IMG/VR virus record: IMGVR_UViG_3300032047_002681
Span: 1-21,201 of that record
Source of the DNA: a virus
Length of the DNA: 21,201 bases
Direction: 5' to 3' (one strand)
The translations under genes and the position numbers were made by a program. The notes under the pieces are model-generated. The model had not been told where the DNA came from. It made no database searches and was given only the letters and a program-made list of their open reading frames with translations. Positions 1 to 6,724 of this stretch are shown here, piece by piece (position 1 is the first letter of the stretch; the number at the start of each line of letters is the position of its first letter).

Positions 1-3
1 CAT

Positions 4-37
4 AGTGATATTGAGACCTTTTTACTATAAATAGTAT
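4..37 (-). promoter_or_regulatory. Leader of a gene starting at the left edge, with inverted repeat
   Basis: An ATG occupies positions 3-1 on the minus strand, so a further gene very probably starts at the edge and runs out of the window; only its start codon is visible. Its leader carries an inverted repeat at 23-36 (arms TACTAT/ATAGTA around a two-base centre) and a weak AAGG about 13 bases before the ATG. An almost identical element lies at 7343-7354 and a related one at 1677-1688, each upstream of a minus-strand gene. It could be a phage promoter element or an operator. That function is inferred only from repetition and position. Confidence 0.4.
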
Positions 38-376
38 TTACCAAAACAATTGGATTAGGATTATAAGAATAGCAAGGCTAAAACAAATCATAGTCTTCGG
101 AGTAAACATTGATTCACCCAGCAAAAACCACGTCAAGATAGGAAATATGATTAGGCCAGCAGAGGAGCCGATAAATCTGGCAGTCCATGCAGATCCTGTC
201 TCATCTACAATAAATTTCCAAGAATACCAGAACGCTACAGAGCATGGGGCACCGAGTAAGAACGCAGTGATCCAGGGCTTGTTTGCCCACCAATCAGATA
301 AATACTGAGAGTTCAGTTGGAACCATCCTATAATTTGACCAACAAACACAAGTGCTATGCCAATGTACAAGTTCAT
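38..376 (-). CDS. Small multi-span membrane protein (SMR/DMT-like)
   Basis: A 112-residue, strongly hydrophobic protein with about four predicted membrane spans and short polar loops. The last third, an 'LTWFLLGES' segment followed by a final hydrophobic helix, resembles the end of small multidrug resistance / EamA drug-metabolite transporter repeats, where a Glu closes a helix before the last span. I chose the ATG at 376 because it overlaps the stop of the upstream gene as TAATG, a junction used repeatedly in this window, and has a GGA seven bases upstream. An in-frame ATG at 400 (120 residues) has no visible ribosome site. Transport activity is not shown: the protein is only one half-length unit and would need to dimerise. 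Last gene of the groEL-downstream run. Confidence 0.7.
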   Translation of the reverse strand: MNLYIGIALVFVGQIIGWFQLNSQYLSDWWANKPWITAFLLGAPCSVAFWYSWKFIVDETGSAWTARFIGSSAGLIIFPILTWFLLGESMFTPKTMICFSLAILIILIQLFW

Positions 377-711
377 TAGTGTGTCCAAAGTCCCGAGCAT
401 GCTATGGCTGATCTAAAAGATGTCTCTATTGTTTTCGAAAGGTCAAGCACTAATCTAAATTCTGGTCCTGGTAAGTACAAAGTGTCTACATTGTGTTCTT
501 CCACTTGGTCAAAGTAATCATCGAATAGAAGTTGCAATGTTGCAGCGGCGCCTCTAAACTCTAACAGTGCTGTATACTCTGCTTGAGAAAGCTTTATCAT
601 GCCTGAGTGGTAGTCTTTCATTAGAGATTCCAACCTGTATTTGGCTGGCTGCATTGCGCTGTTTATAACTCTTAGTACATTTACTTTGACTGGGGTCGTC
701 TTCTCATCCAC
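376..711 (-). CDS. Hypothetical protein, mostly helical
   Basis: A 111-residue protein I do not recognise. It has no signal peptide or membrane span and reads as mainly alpha-helical: a helical N-terminal half with a 'GMIKLSQAEYTALLEFRGAAATLQLLFDDYF'-type stretch (roughly residues 37-67), then an acidic loop and a C-terminal helix. The start is a GTG at 711 that overlaps the TAG of the glutaredoxin gene (TAGTG), which suggests translational coupling. The 3' end likewise overlaps the membrane-protein start. The tight coupling on both sides supports a real gene, but nothing in the context assigns a role beyond membership of the small-gene cluster below groEL. Confidence 0.7.
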   Translation of the reverse strand: MDEKTTPVKVNVLRVINSAMQPAKYRLESLMKDYHSGMIKLSQAEYTALLEFRGAAATLQLLFDDYFDQVEEHNVDTLYLPGPEFRLVLDLSKTIETSFRSAIACSGLWTH

Positions 712-953
712 TACAAATACTCCAACAGATCTGAATATCCACCTATCTTCTTAGTATATCCTGTTTCCAGGTTATTTGCAAGGATAATCGGAACTGTTGC
801 TTGGTCGTGAAACTCTTTGTATTCCTCTAGGATTGCCGGAACTAGCGTGTAGTCTGCAAAGAAATACTCAGCTTTGTTCGCTGAACAGTAGTCTATTGCC
901 CGCAAACAAAACGGACAATTCGATCGACCTATAATAATAAATCTATCAGTCAT
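711..953 (-). CDS. Glutaredoxin-like thiol oxidoreductase
   Basis: An 80-residue thioredoxin-fold protein of glutaredoxin size. It has the CPFC active site (Cys13, Cys16) after the first strand ('FIIIGRSNCPFC'), the cis-proline signature TVP at 53-55 and a GGY/SD element at 71-74 that in the family binds glutathione. In phages such proteins typically reduce ribonucleotide reductase or other host thiol enzymes; the reductase encoded near the right end (C-terminal Cys pair) is a natural partner, though it lies far away. The start at 953 gives the standard family N-terminus and an AGGA site upstream, and it overlaps the previous gene by eight bases (ATGACTGA). A longer in-frame extension to 1046 runs inside the upstream gene and is unlikely to be used. 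Confidence 0.88.
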   Translation of the reverse strand: MTDRFIIIGRSNCPFCLRAIDYCSANKAEYFFADYTLVPAILEEYKEFHDQATVPIILANNLETGYTKKIGGYSDLLEYL

Positions 954-1230
954 TGAGTAATTGCTTTCCTGTTTTATTGCCGACTGCTGCGTAGATTTGA
1001 TCAGCTGACCCATAAGCAATGATATCTTCGGTTTTTCCGCCTTCATTTATTTTTACGAGGGAGAAACTTTCTTCTGATAATCTGGAATTTTCTCTCAACA
1101 AAAATTTCTGGGCTCCGTGATAATCCGAAATGGAAACAATACTGCTGGAGTTGATATACATTCTTTGTAGTGAAACATTTCTGTTGTACCCGTCGTTCTC
1201 AATAAGAAGTCTCTTGATTTCTACTAGCAT
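946..1230 (-). CDS. Small hypothetical protein, possibly FlbD-like
   Basis: A 94-residue protein. The start at 1230 is set by an excellent GGAGGA site seven bases upstream and overlaps the previous small gene by seven bases (ATGCTAG); the longer frame to 1263 would bury that site. The pattern is beta-rich: 'MLVEIKRLL', then an 'INSSSIVSISDYHG' strand pair, then a segment ending in a short C-terminal helix ('GSADQIYAAVG'). It loosely recalls the small FlbD-type fold (lead strand, 'I..I......T.I.L..G', C-terminal helix) that also turns up in phages. The likeness is weak and I would not assign a function from it. It sits in a coupled cluster with the glutaredoxin gene. Confidence 0.68.
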   Translation of the reverse strand: MLVEIKRLLIENDGYNRNVSLQRMYINSSSIVSISDYHGAQKFLLRENSRLSEESFSLVKINEGGKTEDIIAYGSADQIYAAVGNKTGKQLLND

Positions 1231-1391
1231 CGATAGTCCTCCGTAACAGACACTATAGACCAAGTCTTACCCATCTTTATTTTTTCCATGAATGCCCAAG
1301 AAGCTGCTTCGGGAAAAGTGAGAAACTCTGCTCTTCTAATACAATGCTCTTGAGACGTAGTACTCTTCAGTTTTATTGAATAAGTTTTCAT
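1224..1391 (-). CDS. Small hypothetical protein (55 aa)
   Basis: A short reading frame filling the gap between the XhlA-like gene and the FlbD-like gene. It starts with an ATG at 1391 that overlaps the TAA of the upstream gene (TAATG) and ends with a TAG at 1224 that overlaps the next start by seven bases, exactly the coupled arrangement of its neighbours. The product begins MKTYSIKLKS and contains an 'FPEAASWAFMEKI' helix and a 'TWSIVSV' strand, a plausible small alpha/beta protein with no membrane span or signal peptide. The coupling at both ends is the main evidence that it is translated. Function unknown. Confidence 0.62.
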   Translation of the reverse strand: MKTYSIKLKSTTSQEHCIRRAEFLTFPEAASWAFMEKIKMGKTWSIVSVTEDYRC

Positions 1392-1660
1392 TATGTTCCT
1401 AAGTTTTTGAGTATAAAGGCGCTTATGAGACCGACTACGGTTGTGAACAAGGTCCAGATCATTCTGGAAGAGGTTTGCTTCCAGGACTCTAGCTCTCTCA
1501 GCCTAGCATACAGACCCTGATCTGGGTTATATACAGCTTCTTTGATTTTTGAGATGTCATCGGACATAAGCTCTTGCTTATCTTGTACGACGTCTATTCC
1601 AGTACAGACTCTATCTAGTTTCCTTTGCAGTTCTGCTAGGTGTTCTTGTTGATCAACCAT
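1391..1660 (-). CDS. XhlA-like coiled-coil protein with C-terminal membrane anchor
   Basis: An 89-residue protein with a charged helical N-terminal two thirds (coiled-coil-like heptads, residues 5-45), a conserved-looking 'NPDQGLYARLRELESWK' turn (46-61), and one C-terminal membrane span (about 67-86) that ends just before the terminus. This layout matches XhlA/hemolysin-type phage proteins, which sit at the inner membrane and in some phages act with a holin in lysis; similar small proteins of unknown job are common in marine phages. The start is supported by GGAGGG about eight bases upstream. It follows groEL by 31 bases, and that gap holds a copy of the ACTATTTA element. No endolysin is adjacent; the SLT enzyme lies some 15 kb away. 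Confidence 0.72.
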   Translation of the reverse strand: MVDQQEHLAELQRKLDRVCTGIDVVQDKQELMSDDISKIKEAVYNPDQGLYARLRELESWKQTSSRMIWTLFTTVVGLISAFILKNLGT

Positions 1661-1676
1661 AGTACGGCCCTCCGCA

Positions 1677-1688
1677 CTAGTAAATAGT
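1677..1688 (-). promoter_or_regulatory. ACTATTTA-type element upstream of XhlA-like gene
   Basis: The 31-base gap between groEL and the XhlA-like gene contains, on the minus strand, ACTATTTACTAG, sharing the ACTATTTA core with the elements at 23-36 and 7343-7354. It lies 17-28 bases before the ATG, just ahead of the GGAGGG ribosome site. Its recurrence at three gene starts suggests a transcription signal. The role is inferred. Confidence 0.3.
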
Positions 1689-1691
1689 CAG

Positions 1692-3260
1692 CTATTGCTG
1701 GACAATGCTATGGTTTGTCAATAAAAGTGTACCCGCAACTGACACTGCATTCTTTAGAGCGCAGCGAGTGACCTTTGCTGGGTCGATGACACCATCTTGT
1801 AACAAGTTTGTTTTTTCTCCCGAGGAAAAGTTGATGCCCTCAAAATCTTCACAACCTTCCACGGTGAGCCTGGCGACATCGGGAGACATGCCGGCATTAG
1901 TTGCCATGGTGTTGAATGGTGCCTGAAGTGCCTTTCGGAAGATAGACAGAGCTGTGCCCTGCTCCTCGGTGACAAAATTAGGAGCGATAGAGTTAGACAC
2001 ACGTAGAAGTGTCATGCCTCCACCGGGGACGACACCCTCTTGCTGTGCTGATCTGACTGCTTCCAAAGCATCTTCGATACGATGCTTCTTCTCAATCATC
2101 TCTACTTCAGAAGAAGCGCCAACACGGATGATAGCAACCCCAGAAGAGAGGCGAGTAACACGGTCTTGGAGCCGTCCCGCTTCATGGATATCATCTGTTC
2201 GCTGTATCTCCGTCTTAATTTTCTCAATGGTCTCATCAACCTTTTCATAGTCGCCTTCACCATCCACAACCGTAGTCATGTTCTTGGTGATCTCCACACT
2301 ATTAGCTTTGCCAAAGTCAGCCAGCGATACTTCAGTCAACTTGTGACCGAGTGATTGCTGAAAAAACTTTGCTCCAGTCGTAACTGCAAGGTCGCTCATG
2401 ATGGCCCGGCGCTCTTCCCCATAACGAGGAGCTTTCACCGCTGCGACCTTCATCGAGCCACGCATAGTATTCATAATTAGTGCGGCCAAAGCCTGACCTT
2501 CTATTTCTTCTGCTACAATCACAAAGGGTCGACCCTCACGGGCTGCAATCTCTAATGATGGCAGAATATCATTGACTTGATCGATTTTTGAGTCAGTAAT
2601 GAGGAACATTGGGGTCTCATAGCGGCAGGTTCCCCGTCTCTCGTCCGTTACGAAGGCTGTTGCGGCATACCCACTATCAAAACGAAAACCCTCTACAAGG
2701 TCCAAACTCGTCTCGTGAGAGCGTGCCTCTTCGATTGTGATGGAGCCGTTCTTTCCTACCTTATCTACCGCTGTGGCGACAAGTGTTCCGATAGTTTCGT
2801 CGTTGTTGGCTGAGATTGTAGCAATATGCTTTACATCTTCAGCTGAAGAGATAGGTTTTGCAATCTCTTCAATGATGCCAACTGCTTGTTCGAGGCACTG
2901 CTCTAGACCTCGCTTGATTTCAATGGGAGATGTCCCTGAAGCAATGTGTTTGTTTGCTTGGTTTAGGATCTCTCGTGCAAGGACGGTGGATGTTGTAGTT
3001 CCATCCCCTGCTTCTGCGTTGGTCATTGATGATACTTGCTTTACTACTTCTGCTCCCGCATTCATATGTGGATCTTCAAAGTTGACGTGCTGTGCTACGG
3101 TCACTCCGTCCTTTGTGACAAAGGGTCGTCTATCCTTTTGGTGGATAAGAACATTTTGTCCTTTGGGTCCGAGTGTTGTTGCTACGTAGTCCGCTAGAGT
3201 GTTTACGCCGTCGAGAACCTTGTTGCGGAGTTCAGGTCCATGGCTGAGTTGTGTGGTCAT
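1692..3260 (-). CDS. groEL: GroEL-type chaperonin (Hsp60)
   Basis: A 522-residue group I chaperonin that would form ATP-driven folding rings. All three domains are present: the equatorial domain with TLGPKG (29-34), the ATP-site Asp51 in the KDGV loop and GDGTTT (85-90); the apical domain (about 190-375, 'SLEIAAREGRPFVIVAEEIEGQAL'); and a C-terminal equatorial part with 'IEDAL' (catalytic Asp397) and PGGGM (412-416). It aligns over almost the whole length of bacterial GroEL (about 548) but stops without the GGM-rich tail that lines the cavity floor. Fixed start: ATG at 3260 with GAGG just upstream. It has its own consensus-like promoter and is separated from the GroES-like gene by 15 kb, unlike the bacterial groES-groEL pair. 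Numerous third-position differences from bacterial GroEL-style protein sequence suggest long phage residence, but I cannot quantify this. Confidence 0.97.
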   Translation of the reverse strand: MTTQLSHGPELRNKVLDGVNTLADYVATTLGPKGQNVLIHQKDRRPFVTKDGVTVAQHVNFEDPHMNAGAEVVKQVSSMTNAEAGDGTTTSTVLAREILNQANKHIASGTSPIEIKRGLEQCLEQAVGIIEEIAKPISSAEDVKHIATISANNDETIGTLVATAVDKVGKNGSITIEEARSHETSLDLVEGFRFDSGYAATAFVTDERRGTCRYETPMFLITDSKIDQVNDILPSLEIAAREGRPFVIVAEEIEGQALAALIMNTMRGSMKVAAVKAPRYGEERRAIMSDLAVTTGAKFFQQSLGHKLTEVSLADFGKANSVEITKNMTTVVDGEGDYEKVDETIEKIKTEIQRTDDIHEAGRLQDRVTRLSSGVAIIRVGASSEVEMIEKKHRIEDALEAVRSAQQEGVVPGGGMTLLRVSNSIAPNFVTEEQGTALSIFRKALQAPFNTMATNAGMSPDVARLTVEGCEDFEGINFSSGEKTNLLQDGVIDPAKVTRCALKNAVSVAGTLLLTNHSIVQQ

Positions 3261-3286
3261 TATGCCTCGCTTTCATTGATAGTTAT

Positions 3287-3314
3287 ATAATAACACACTT
3301 TCTAGATTTGTCAA
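3287..3314 (-). promoter_or_regulatory. Sigma70-like promoter for groEL
   Basis: In the 70-base gap before groEL the minus strand reads TTGACA (3314-3309), a 16-base spacer, then TATTAT (3292-3287). An alternative -10, TTATAT, sits 18 bases from the -35. The start codon follows about 27 bases after the -10. The hexamers and the flanking TTATTATAT run closely match the promoter at 18776-18804 ahead of the groES-like unit. Confidence 0.72.
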
Positions 3315-3330
3315 GGGGTTTGTTCGATTT

Positions 3331-5247
3331 TTATTCAGCGCCAGACTGCTTAAGGTCTTTCGTTCTCTTGATGATATCATTAGAAGCTTCGATTGCTGCA
3401 TTGGCTCTCTCCTCTTCTTGCATGCCTCCGGCCATATAAGCGTAGGTGTTATCCTGAACGTTCTTTACGCTCAGGAAGATACCAAAGATGGCATCGTTAA
3501 TGAGACCTGTCATCTTGTTCAGCATGTTTTGTGTATTTTGCATTCCGACCGAAAGCTCTGCAAATTTAGGTTCTGACTGTCCCTCTGGAAGAGTTCTTCT
3601 TTTCGTCAAAGTATGCACCTTTGCGACTATCGATTGATTTAGATTGAACTGTTCTGTTGTTAGATATCCGTAACACTGAGTAAGTGCCGCTTTCCTTTCA
3701 TCGTCTGTGCGACCTTTTTCATTGTACCATTTTACAGATTCTTCGATAGAAGCAAAGACGTCTGATGGTCCGTTAGCCTTTCGCAGGATACCTATTCGCT
3801 TGTCTTTTAGTTTTGATTTAGAATAAACTGAGAGAACACTATCTTCTGCAGAGGCTGTACCCTTTCCTCCGTTGTTGGCCAACTTAGCTCGGGTTGCTAT
3901 GTTCTTGGCCATAATCTTGAAGCCACGGGCATCAAGACCTTCGACGGCAGGGTGACCCGCGTTTTGAGCCTGGCCCAAAGCTCCCTTGATAACATCCTGC
4001 AAAGCTTGCCATTTTGGACCTTTACCCGCCATTGGTGAGTCACCTCTTGAAACAAAGGCGGGACGGACTTCAAAGTCCTCTGGCGGCTCAAGACCCTTCT
4101 TTTCAAGCTTGGCAAGATATTCTTTATCTGGACTATAAAGACCAAAGTAAGTATCTTCCGTGGACCAATTGATTGCTGCCGTAATCATACTGAATAAGTC
4201 TTCATCTACTTGACGCTGTTCATCACCATCAGAGACTAAAACTTCGTTGTAAGCTGCTATCTCTTTTTTGAATGCATTTATGAATACACTCTCAAGCTGC
4301 TCTGGTGAGGGAATAGCTGAACCTGGTAGTGTCGAAGCGTAGTCTAAGTTTTCTCCCGAAATGAAAGCTCTTGGCAACTGAATGCACTTCTGAGATTTCG
4401 CTGAGGACTGTGCTAGAAGGTCGAACACGTTTTCGAGCGTGAAGTCGAATTGGTACCAACGCAAGGTTCCGTTGATGTCCAGGCCTTCTTTCTGTCCTCC
4501 ATCAAATTCTTTTGTGACGGCAAGGTAGCGCATGAATGGATGGTCAAACGCCTCTTTCTGCTCTCTAAGGTCGTTGGCCAAGTCAGTAAAGGAGCCACCG
4601 ACGTGAAGCTTGCCTTCTTGATAAAGCTTTAGAGAAATGGGAGTATTCGTGCCATCTGCTCGCGAAACAAAGTCAGCAATAGTGCCCGTATTTGCTTTTA
4701 CTTGATAGCCAGATACAAGAACCGCCAGGAAAGCTTCGAAGTTAAACCCAGCCGATGCTGCGTTGAAGTTGGAGATGACCTTTGTAAGTGTTTTGAAGAA
4801 GGTTAGGTACCCAAGTGCTGCTGCAATTTGTTTTGGCATTGAATTATTGCCCTCTGGGAACATCTCTTGGAGTGCTGCGTCCGGGTTGTCATAAAAATTC
4901 GCAAGAGACGCAACTTTTGTCTGAAAACTGTCACCCTGAATCTTAGAAAGGAATTGCTCAAGCTTTGCCCTCTCCGGGCCCGAGACTGCGGTATCTCCCT
5001 CTCCTGTAAGGTTTGTCCACCCAAGCTCCGAGACTGCAATTTCGGGGATTGCCTGCAAAGTCATAGAGACTTCTTTTCTCTCATTAACAAACTGTTCTCT
5101 TAGTAATTCGTTCTCCGACTTTTTAGGCGAAAAAAGAGTACCCTTTTCCACCTCGTAGACTTCCTCGATAAGATTGAACAAGTCTCCCATTGTAGAAAGT
5201 GTCTTTTTCTTGTTGTTTTCTGATAGAAATTCTTCATGCCAGCTCAT
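3331..5247 (-). CDS. Large hypothetical protein with PD-(D/E)XK-like motif
   Basis: A 638-residue soluble protein, not recognised as a whole. Residues 160-220 hold a suggestive pattern: 'AGFNFEAFLAVL' (Glu171), 'TIADF' (Asp192) and 'PISLKLYQEGKL' (Lys207), the E-D-xK order and spacing of PD-(D/E)XK nuclease folds, with Ser in place of the usual second acid two residues before the Lys. The N-terminal 60 residues are charged and helical. The middle and C-terminal parts include 'GPSDVFASIEESVKWYNEKG' and a helical tail ('MLNKMTGLINDAIFGIFLSVKNVQ') before an acidic/basic end. Its place directly after the ClpP-like gene (24-base gap, GGAGGAG ribosome site) would also suit a virion protein. I regard the nuclease idea as a lead, not an assignment. 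Confidence 0.85.
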   Translation of the reverse strand: MSWHEEFLSENNKKKTLSTMGDLFNLIEEVYEVEKGTLFSPKKSENELLREQFVNERKEVSMTLQAIPEIAVSELGWTNLTGEGDTAVSGPERAKLEQFLSKIQGDSFQTKVASLANFYDNPDAALQEMFPEGNNSMPKQIAAALGYLTFFKTLTKVISNFNAASAGFNFEAFLAVLVSGYQVKANTGTIADFVSRADGTNTPISLKLYQEGKLHVGGSFTDLANDLREQKEAFDHPFMRYLAVTKEFDGGQKEGLDINGTLRWYQFDFTLENVFDLLAQSSAKSQKCIQLPRAFISGENLDYASTLPGSAIPSPEQLESVFINAFKKEIAAYNEVLVSDGDEQRQVDEDLFSMITAAINWSTEDTYFGLYSPDKEYLAKLEKKGLEPPEDFEVRPAFVSRGDSPMAGKGPKWQALQDVIKGALGQAQNAGHPAVEGLDARGFKIMAKNIATRAKLANNGGKGTASAEDSVLSVYSKSKLKDKRIGILRKANGPSDVFASIEESVKWYNEKGRTDDERKAALTQCYGYLTTEQFNLNQSIVAKVHTLTKRRTLPEGQSEPKFAELSVGMQNTQNMLNKMTGLINDAIFGIFLSVKNVQDNTYAYMAGGMQEEERANAAIEASNDIIKRTKDLKQSGAE

Positions 5248-5271
5248 AATGTGTAGTTCTCCTCCATATAA

Positions 5272-5985
5272 TTAGATAATTTGGTCTGCAATGCCCATTT
5301 TTATTGCTTCCTCCGCAGAGATGTAAACATCCTTTTGAGTCTTTAGCAGCTTCTTGATTTTTGATGGGGTCAATTTTGTGTAGTTCGCAAGTGTCTCGAT
5401 GTACCTCTCCTGAACCCACTTGATTTCCTCAAGCTCGTTCTCCATTGAGAAAATTGTTCCGCCTGTTCCGGCCATTACATTGTGAAGCATGATGCGACAG
5501 TTGCGACCTACCGCTCTCTTGCCTGGTGTGCCCGCTGCAAGGATAGGAACCCCTGCTGACATTACCTTACCGATACCGATAGTTTCAATGTCGCACGTTC
5601 TCTCTTTGATCATGTCCATGACATCAAGGATAGAGAACATGTCCGAGGCTGAACCTCCGTGTGTTGACACAAGCATTGCAATCGAGCGAGCGACAATGAT
5701 AGGCATCTCTTCTGTGTTGTCTGGGTGCTCTGGCACCTCCATGTGAGATGAGTTCTCCAGATAGAGTAATGCCGCTACAACATCTGCTCCAACTCTCTCG
5801 TTTATATCTCCATAAAGGTTTATAGTTCTAAGTTCTTTGTCAGTTGGAAGAGTGGGGTGCTGGATGTTGTTGATAATAACAATCTGGTTTTCATCTAACT
5901 GTTCTTCCTTCTTTTTCTTTTTGTCTTTAGACTTTTGCTTTTGCTTCTGCTTCTTTTGGGGCAGTCCCGAAATTCTCTTCACCAT
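5272..5985 (-). CDS. ClpP-like serine protease with basic N-terminal tail
   Basis: A 237-residue member of the ClpP/S14 fold. After a lysine-rich tail (residues 11-26 almost all Lys/Gln) the core begins with 'RTINLYGDI' (53-61). The triad is readable: Ser143 in 'VMSAGVPILAAG', His168 in 'CRIMLHNVMAG', and Asp219 in 'KDVYISAEEAIKMGIADQI', matching the usual 'DRFLSAPEA..YGLVD' ending. The oxyanion glycine loop is 'THGGSASD' (108-115). ClpP itself needs a ClpX/A partner, which is absent here, so it either borrows the host ATPase or works alone, for instance as a head-maturation protease, a job ClpP-fold enzymes hold in several phages. Start at 5985 with GAGAGGT upstream, touching the previous gene's stop. 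The acidic protein at 6725-7297 is a near neighbour. Confidence 0.93.
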   Translation of the reverse strand: MVKRISGLPQKKQKQKQKSKDKKKKKEEQLDENQIVIINNIQHPTLPTDKELRTINLYGDINERVGADVVAALLYLENSSHMEVPEHPDNTEEMPIIVARSIAMLVSTHGGSASDMFSILDVMDMIKERTCDIETIGIGKVMSAGVPILAAGTPGKRAVGRNCRIMLHNVMAGTGGTIFSMENELEEIKWVQERYIETLANYTKLTPSKIKKLLKTQKDVYISAEEAIKMGIADQII

Positions 5986-6234
5986 CTATACCTCTCTCAG
6001 TTCTATTAGTTTGATAATAGTATCAGTTTTTGTAAAGTTTGTCCAGTCTTTTTCTGTGTCAAATTGTTTCTCAAACACAAGAATATCCTCTTGTGTTGTA
6101 GGTACATATCCAAAGGATACACACTCCCAGCCAGGCAAAATAGCTGTCGCTTCCTGGTGTTCTAGTGTAGTTTTGAATTGTATTCTATATTTAGTGTTTC
6201 CTGTTTTCCAATATTTAGCTTTTATCCTTCCCAT
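5986..6234 (-). CDS. Hypothetical protein (82 aa)
   Basis: An 82-residue protein I do not recognise. The sequence looks beta-rich ('KYRIQFKTTLEHQ', 'GWECVSFGYVP', 'DILVFEKQF') with a short C-terminal helix ('TDTIIKLIEL'), no signal peptide and no membrane span; a small barrel or sandwich is a fair guess. It starts at 6234, 20 bases inside the end of the upstream membrane-protein gene, with a GAGG site, and its stop directly abuts the ClpP start, so the three are co-transcribed from the promoter at 6629-6657 and probably translationally linked. No role can be stated. Confidence 0.7.
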   Translation of the reverse strand: MGRIKAKYWKTGNTKYRIQFKTTLEHQEATAILPGWECVSFGYVPTTQEDILVFEKQFDTEKDWTNFTKTDTIIKLIELREV

Positions 6235-6622
6235 TTTGCATAATACCTCGCAGTTTTTCTATGAGGAGACTAGCTTCGGGCCAATTACTATAGTTTATAT
6301 ACTTCCTTCCAGCTTCTGGAATCGCTTTTATGAGAACCAAAGTATACAACTCCATAAAAATAGAAACCTTACTGTTCTCCTGTTCTAAATACTTTTCTAT
6401 ATCAGTTTCGTCTTTGGTTTCTAGTTTTTTTAATTCATGCGTAGCCGTGTCTATAGCTGCCAAGTGTACTGAGTGCACTGAATCGAGAATTTGTAGTACT
6501 GTTGCTGACACCACTAGGAAAAAATCTCTTTGCTTTTTCTTTTGATCGAGATAAAACACAGCCTTGCTCAGGCCGACACCTGCAAAAAACATAATGATTG
6601 AGTAGATTTGTATTTCGTTCAT
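6215..6622 (-). CDS. Hypothetical protein with N-terminal membrane anchor
   Basis: A 135-residue protein with one hydrophobic N-terminal span (about residues 5-24, 'IYSIIMFFAGVGLSKAVFYL') followed by a basic 'DQKKKQRD' stop-transfer stretch, then a largely helical domain with long amphipathic helices ('ATVLQILDSVHSVHLAAIDTATHEL'). It likely sits in the inner membrane with the C-terminal part in the cytoplasm, on the positive-inside rule. First gene after a strong promoter, with the -10 box only about six bases before the ATG and no proper ribosome site in between, so the mRNA may be leaderless. No family recognised. Confidence 0.74.
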   Translation of the reverse strand: MNEIQIYSIIMFFAGVGLSKAVFYLDQKKKQRDFFLVVSATVLQILDSVHSVHLAAIDTATHELKKLETKDETDIEKYLEQENSKVSIFMELYTLVLIKAIPEAGRKYINYSNWPEASLLIEKLRGIMQNGKDKS

Positions 6623-6628
6623 GGTATT

Positions 6629-6657
6629 ATTATACTACCTTTCAGTATGGAAGTCAA
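6629..6657 (-). promoter_or_regulatory. Strong sigma70-like promoter for the ClpP-containing unit
   Basis: On the minus strand TTGACT (6657-6652), a 17-base spacer and a perfect TATAAT (6634-6629) lie right before the gene starting at 6622. The expected transcription start, about 6-8 bases after the -10, falls on or next to the ATG. The -35 box adjoins the T-run of the preceding terminator, so one unit ends and the next begins within 70 bases. Confidence 0.82.
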
Positions 6658-6696
6658 TAAATAAAAAGCCCCAGTGACCTTAGAGGTGTGGGGCTT
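6657..6696 (-). terminator. Rho-independent terminator after the acidic-protein gene
   Basis: On the minus strand AAGCCCC (6696-6690) pairs with GGGGCTT (6672-6666); within the loop ACCT and AGGT (6687-6684 with 6680-6677) can extend the hairpin. The stem is followed by TTTTTATTTATT. It lies about 30 bases after the stop of the 190-aa gene and would end that transcript just before the next promoter. The opposite strand lacks a T-run, so it works one way. Confidence 0.9.
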
Positions 6697-6724
6697 GTAG
6701 TAAGTGATAACGTATTATTTTATC

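Noticed and set aside
27-34. T4-like late promoter TATAAATA on the plus strand (also at 7345-7352)
   Set aside because: It points away from all genes; on the coding strand it reads TATTTATA. I kept it only as part of a symmetric element.
2737-3189. 150-codon plus-strand frame
   Set aside because: Lies entirely inside the well-supported groEL on the other strand and has no recognisable protein pattern.
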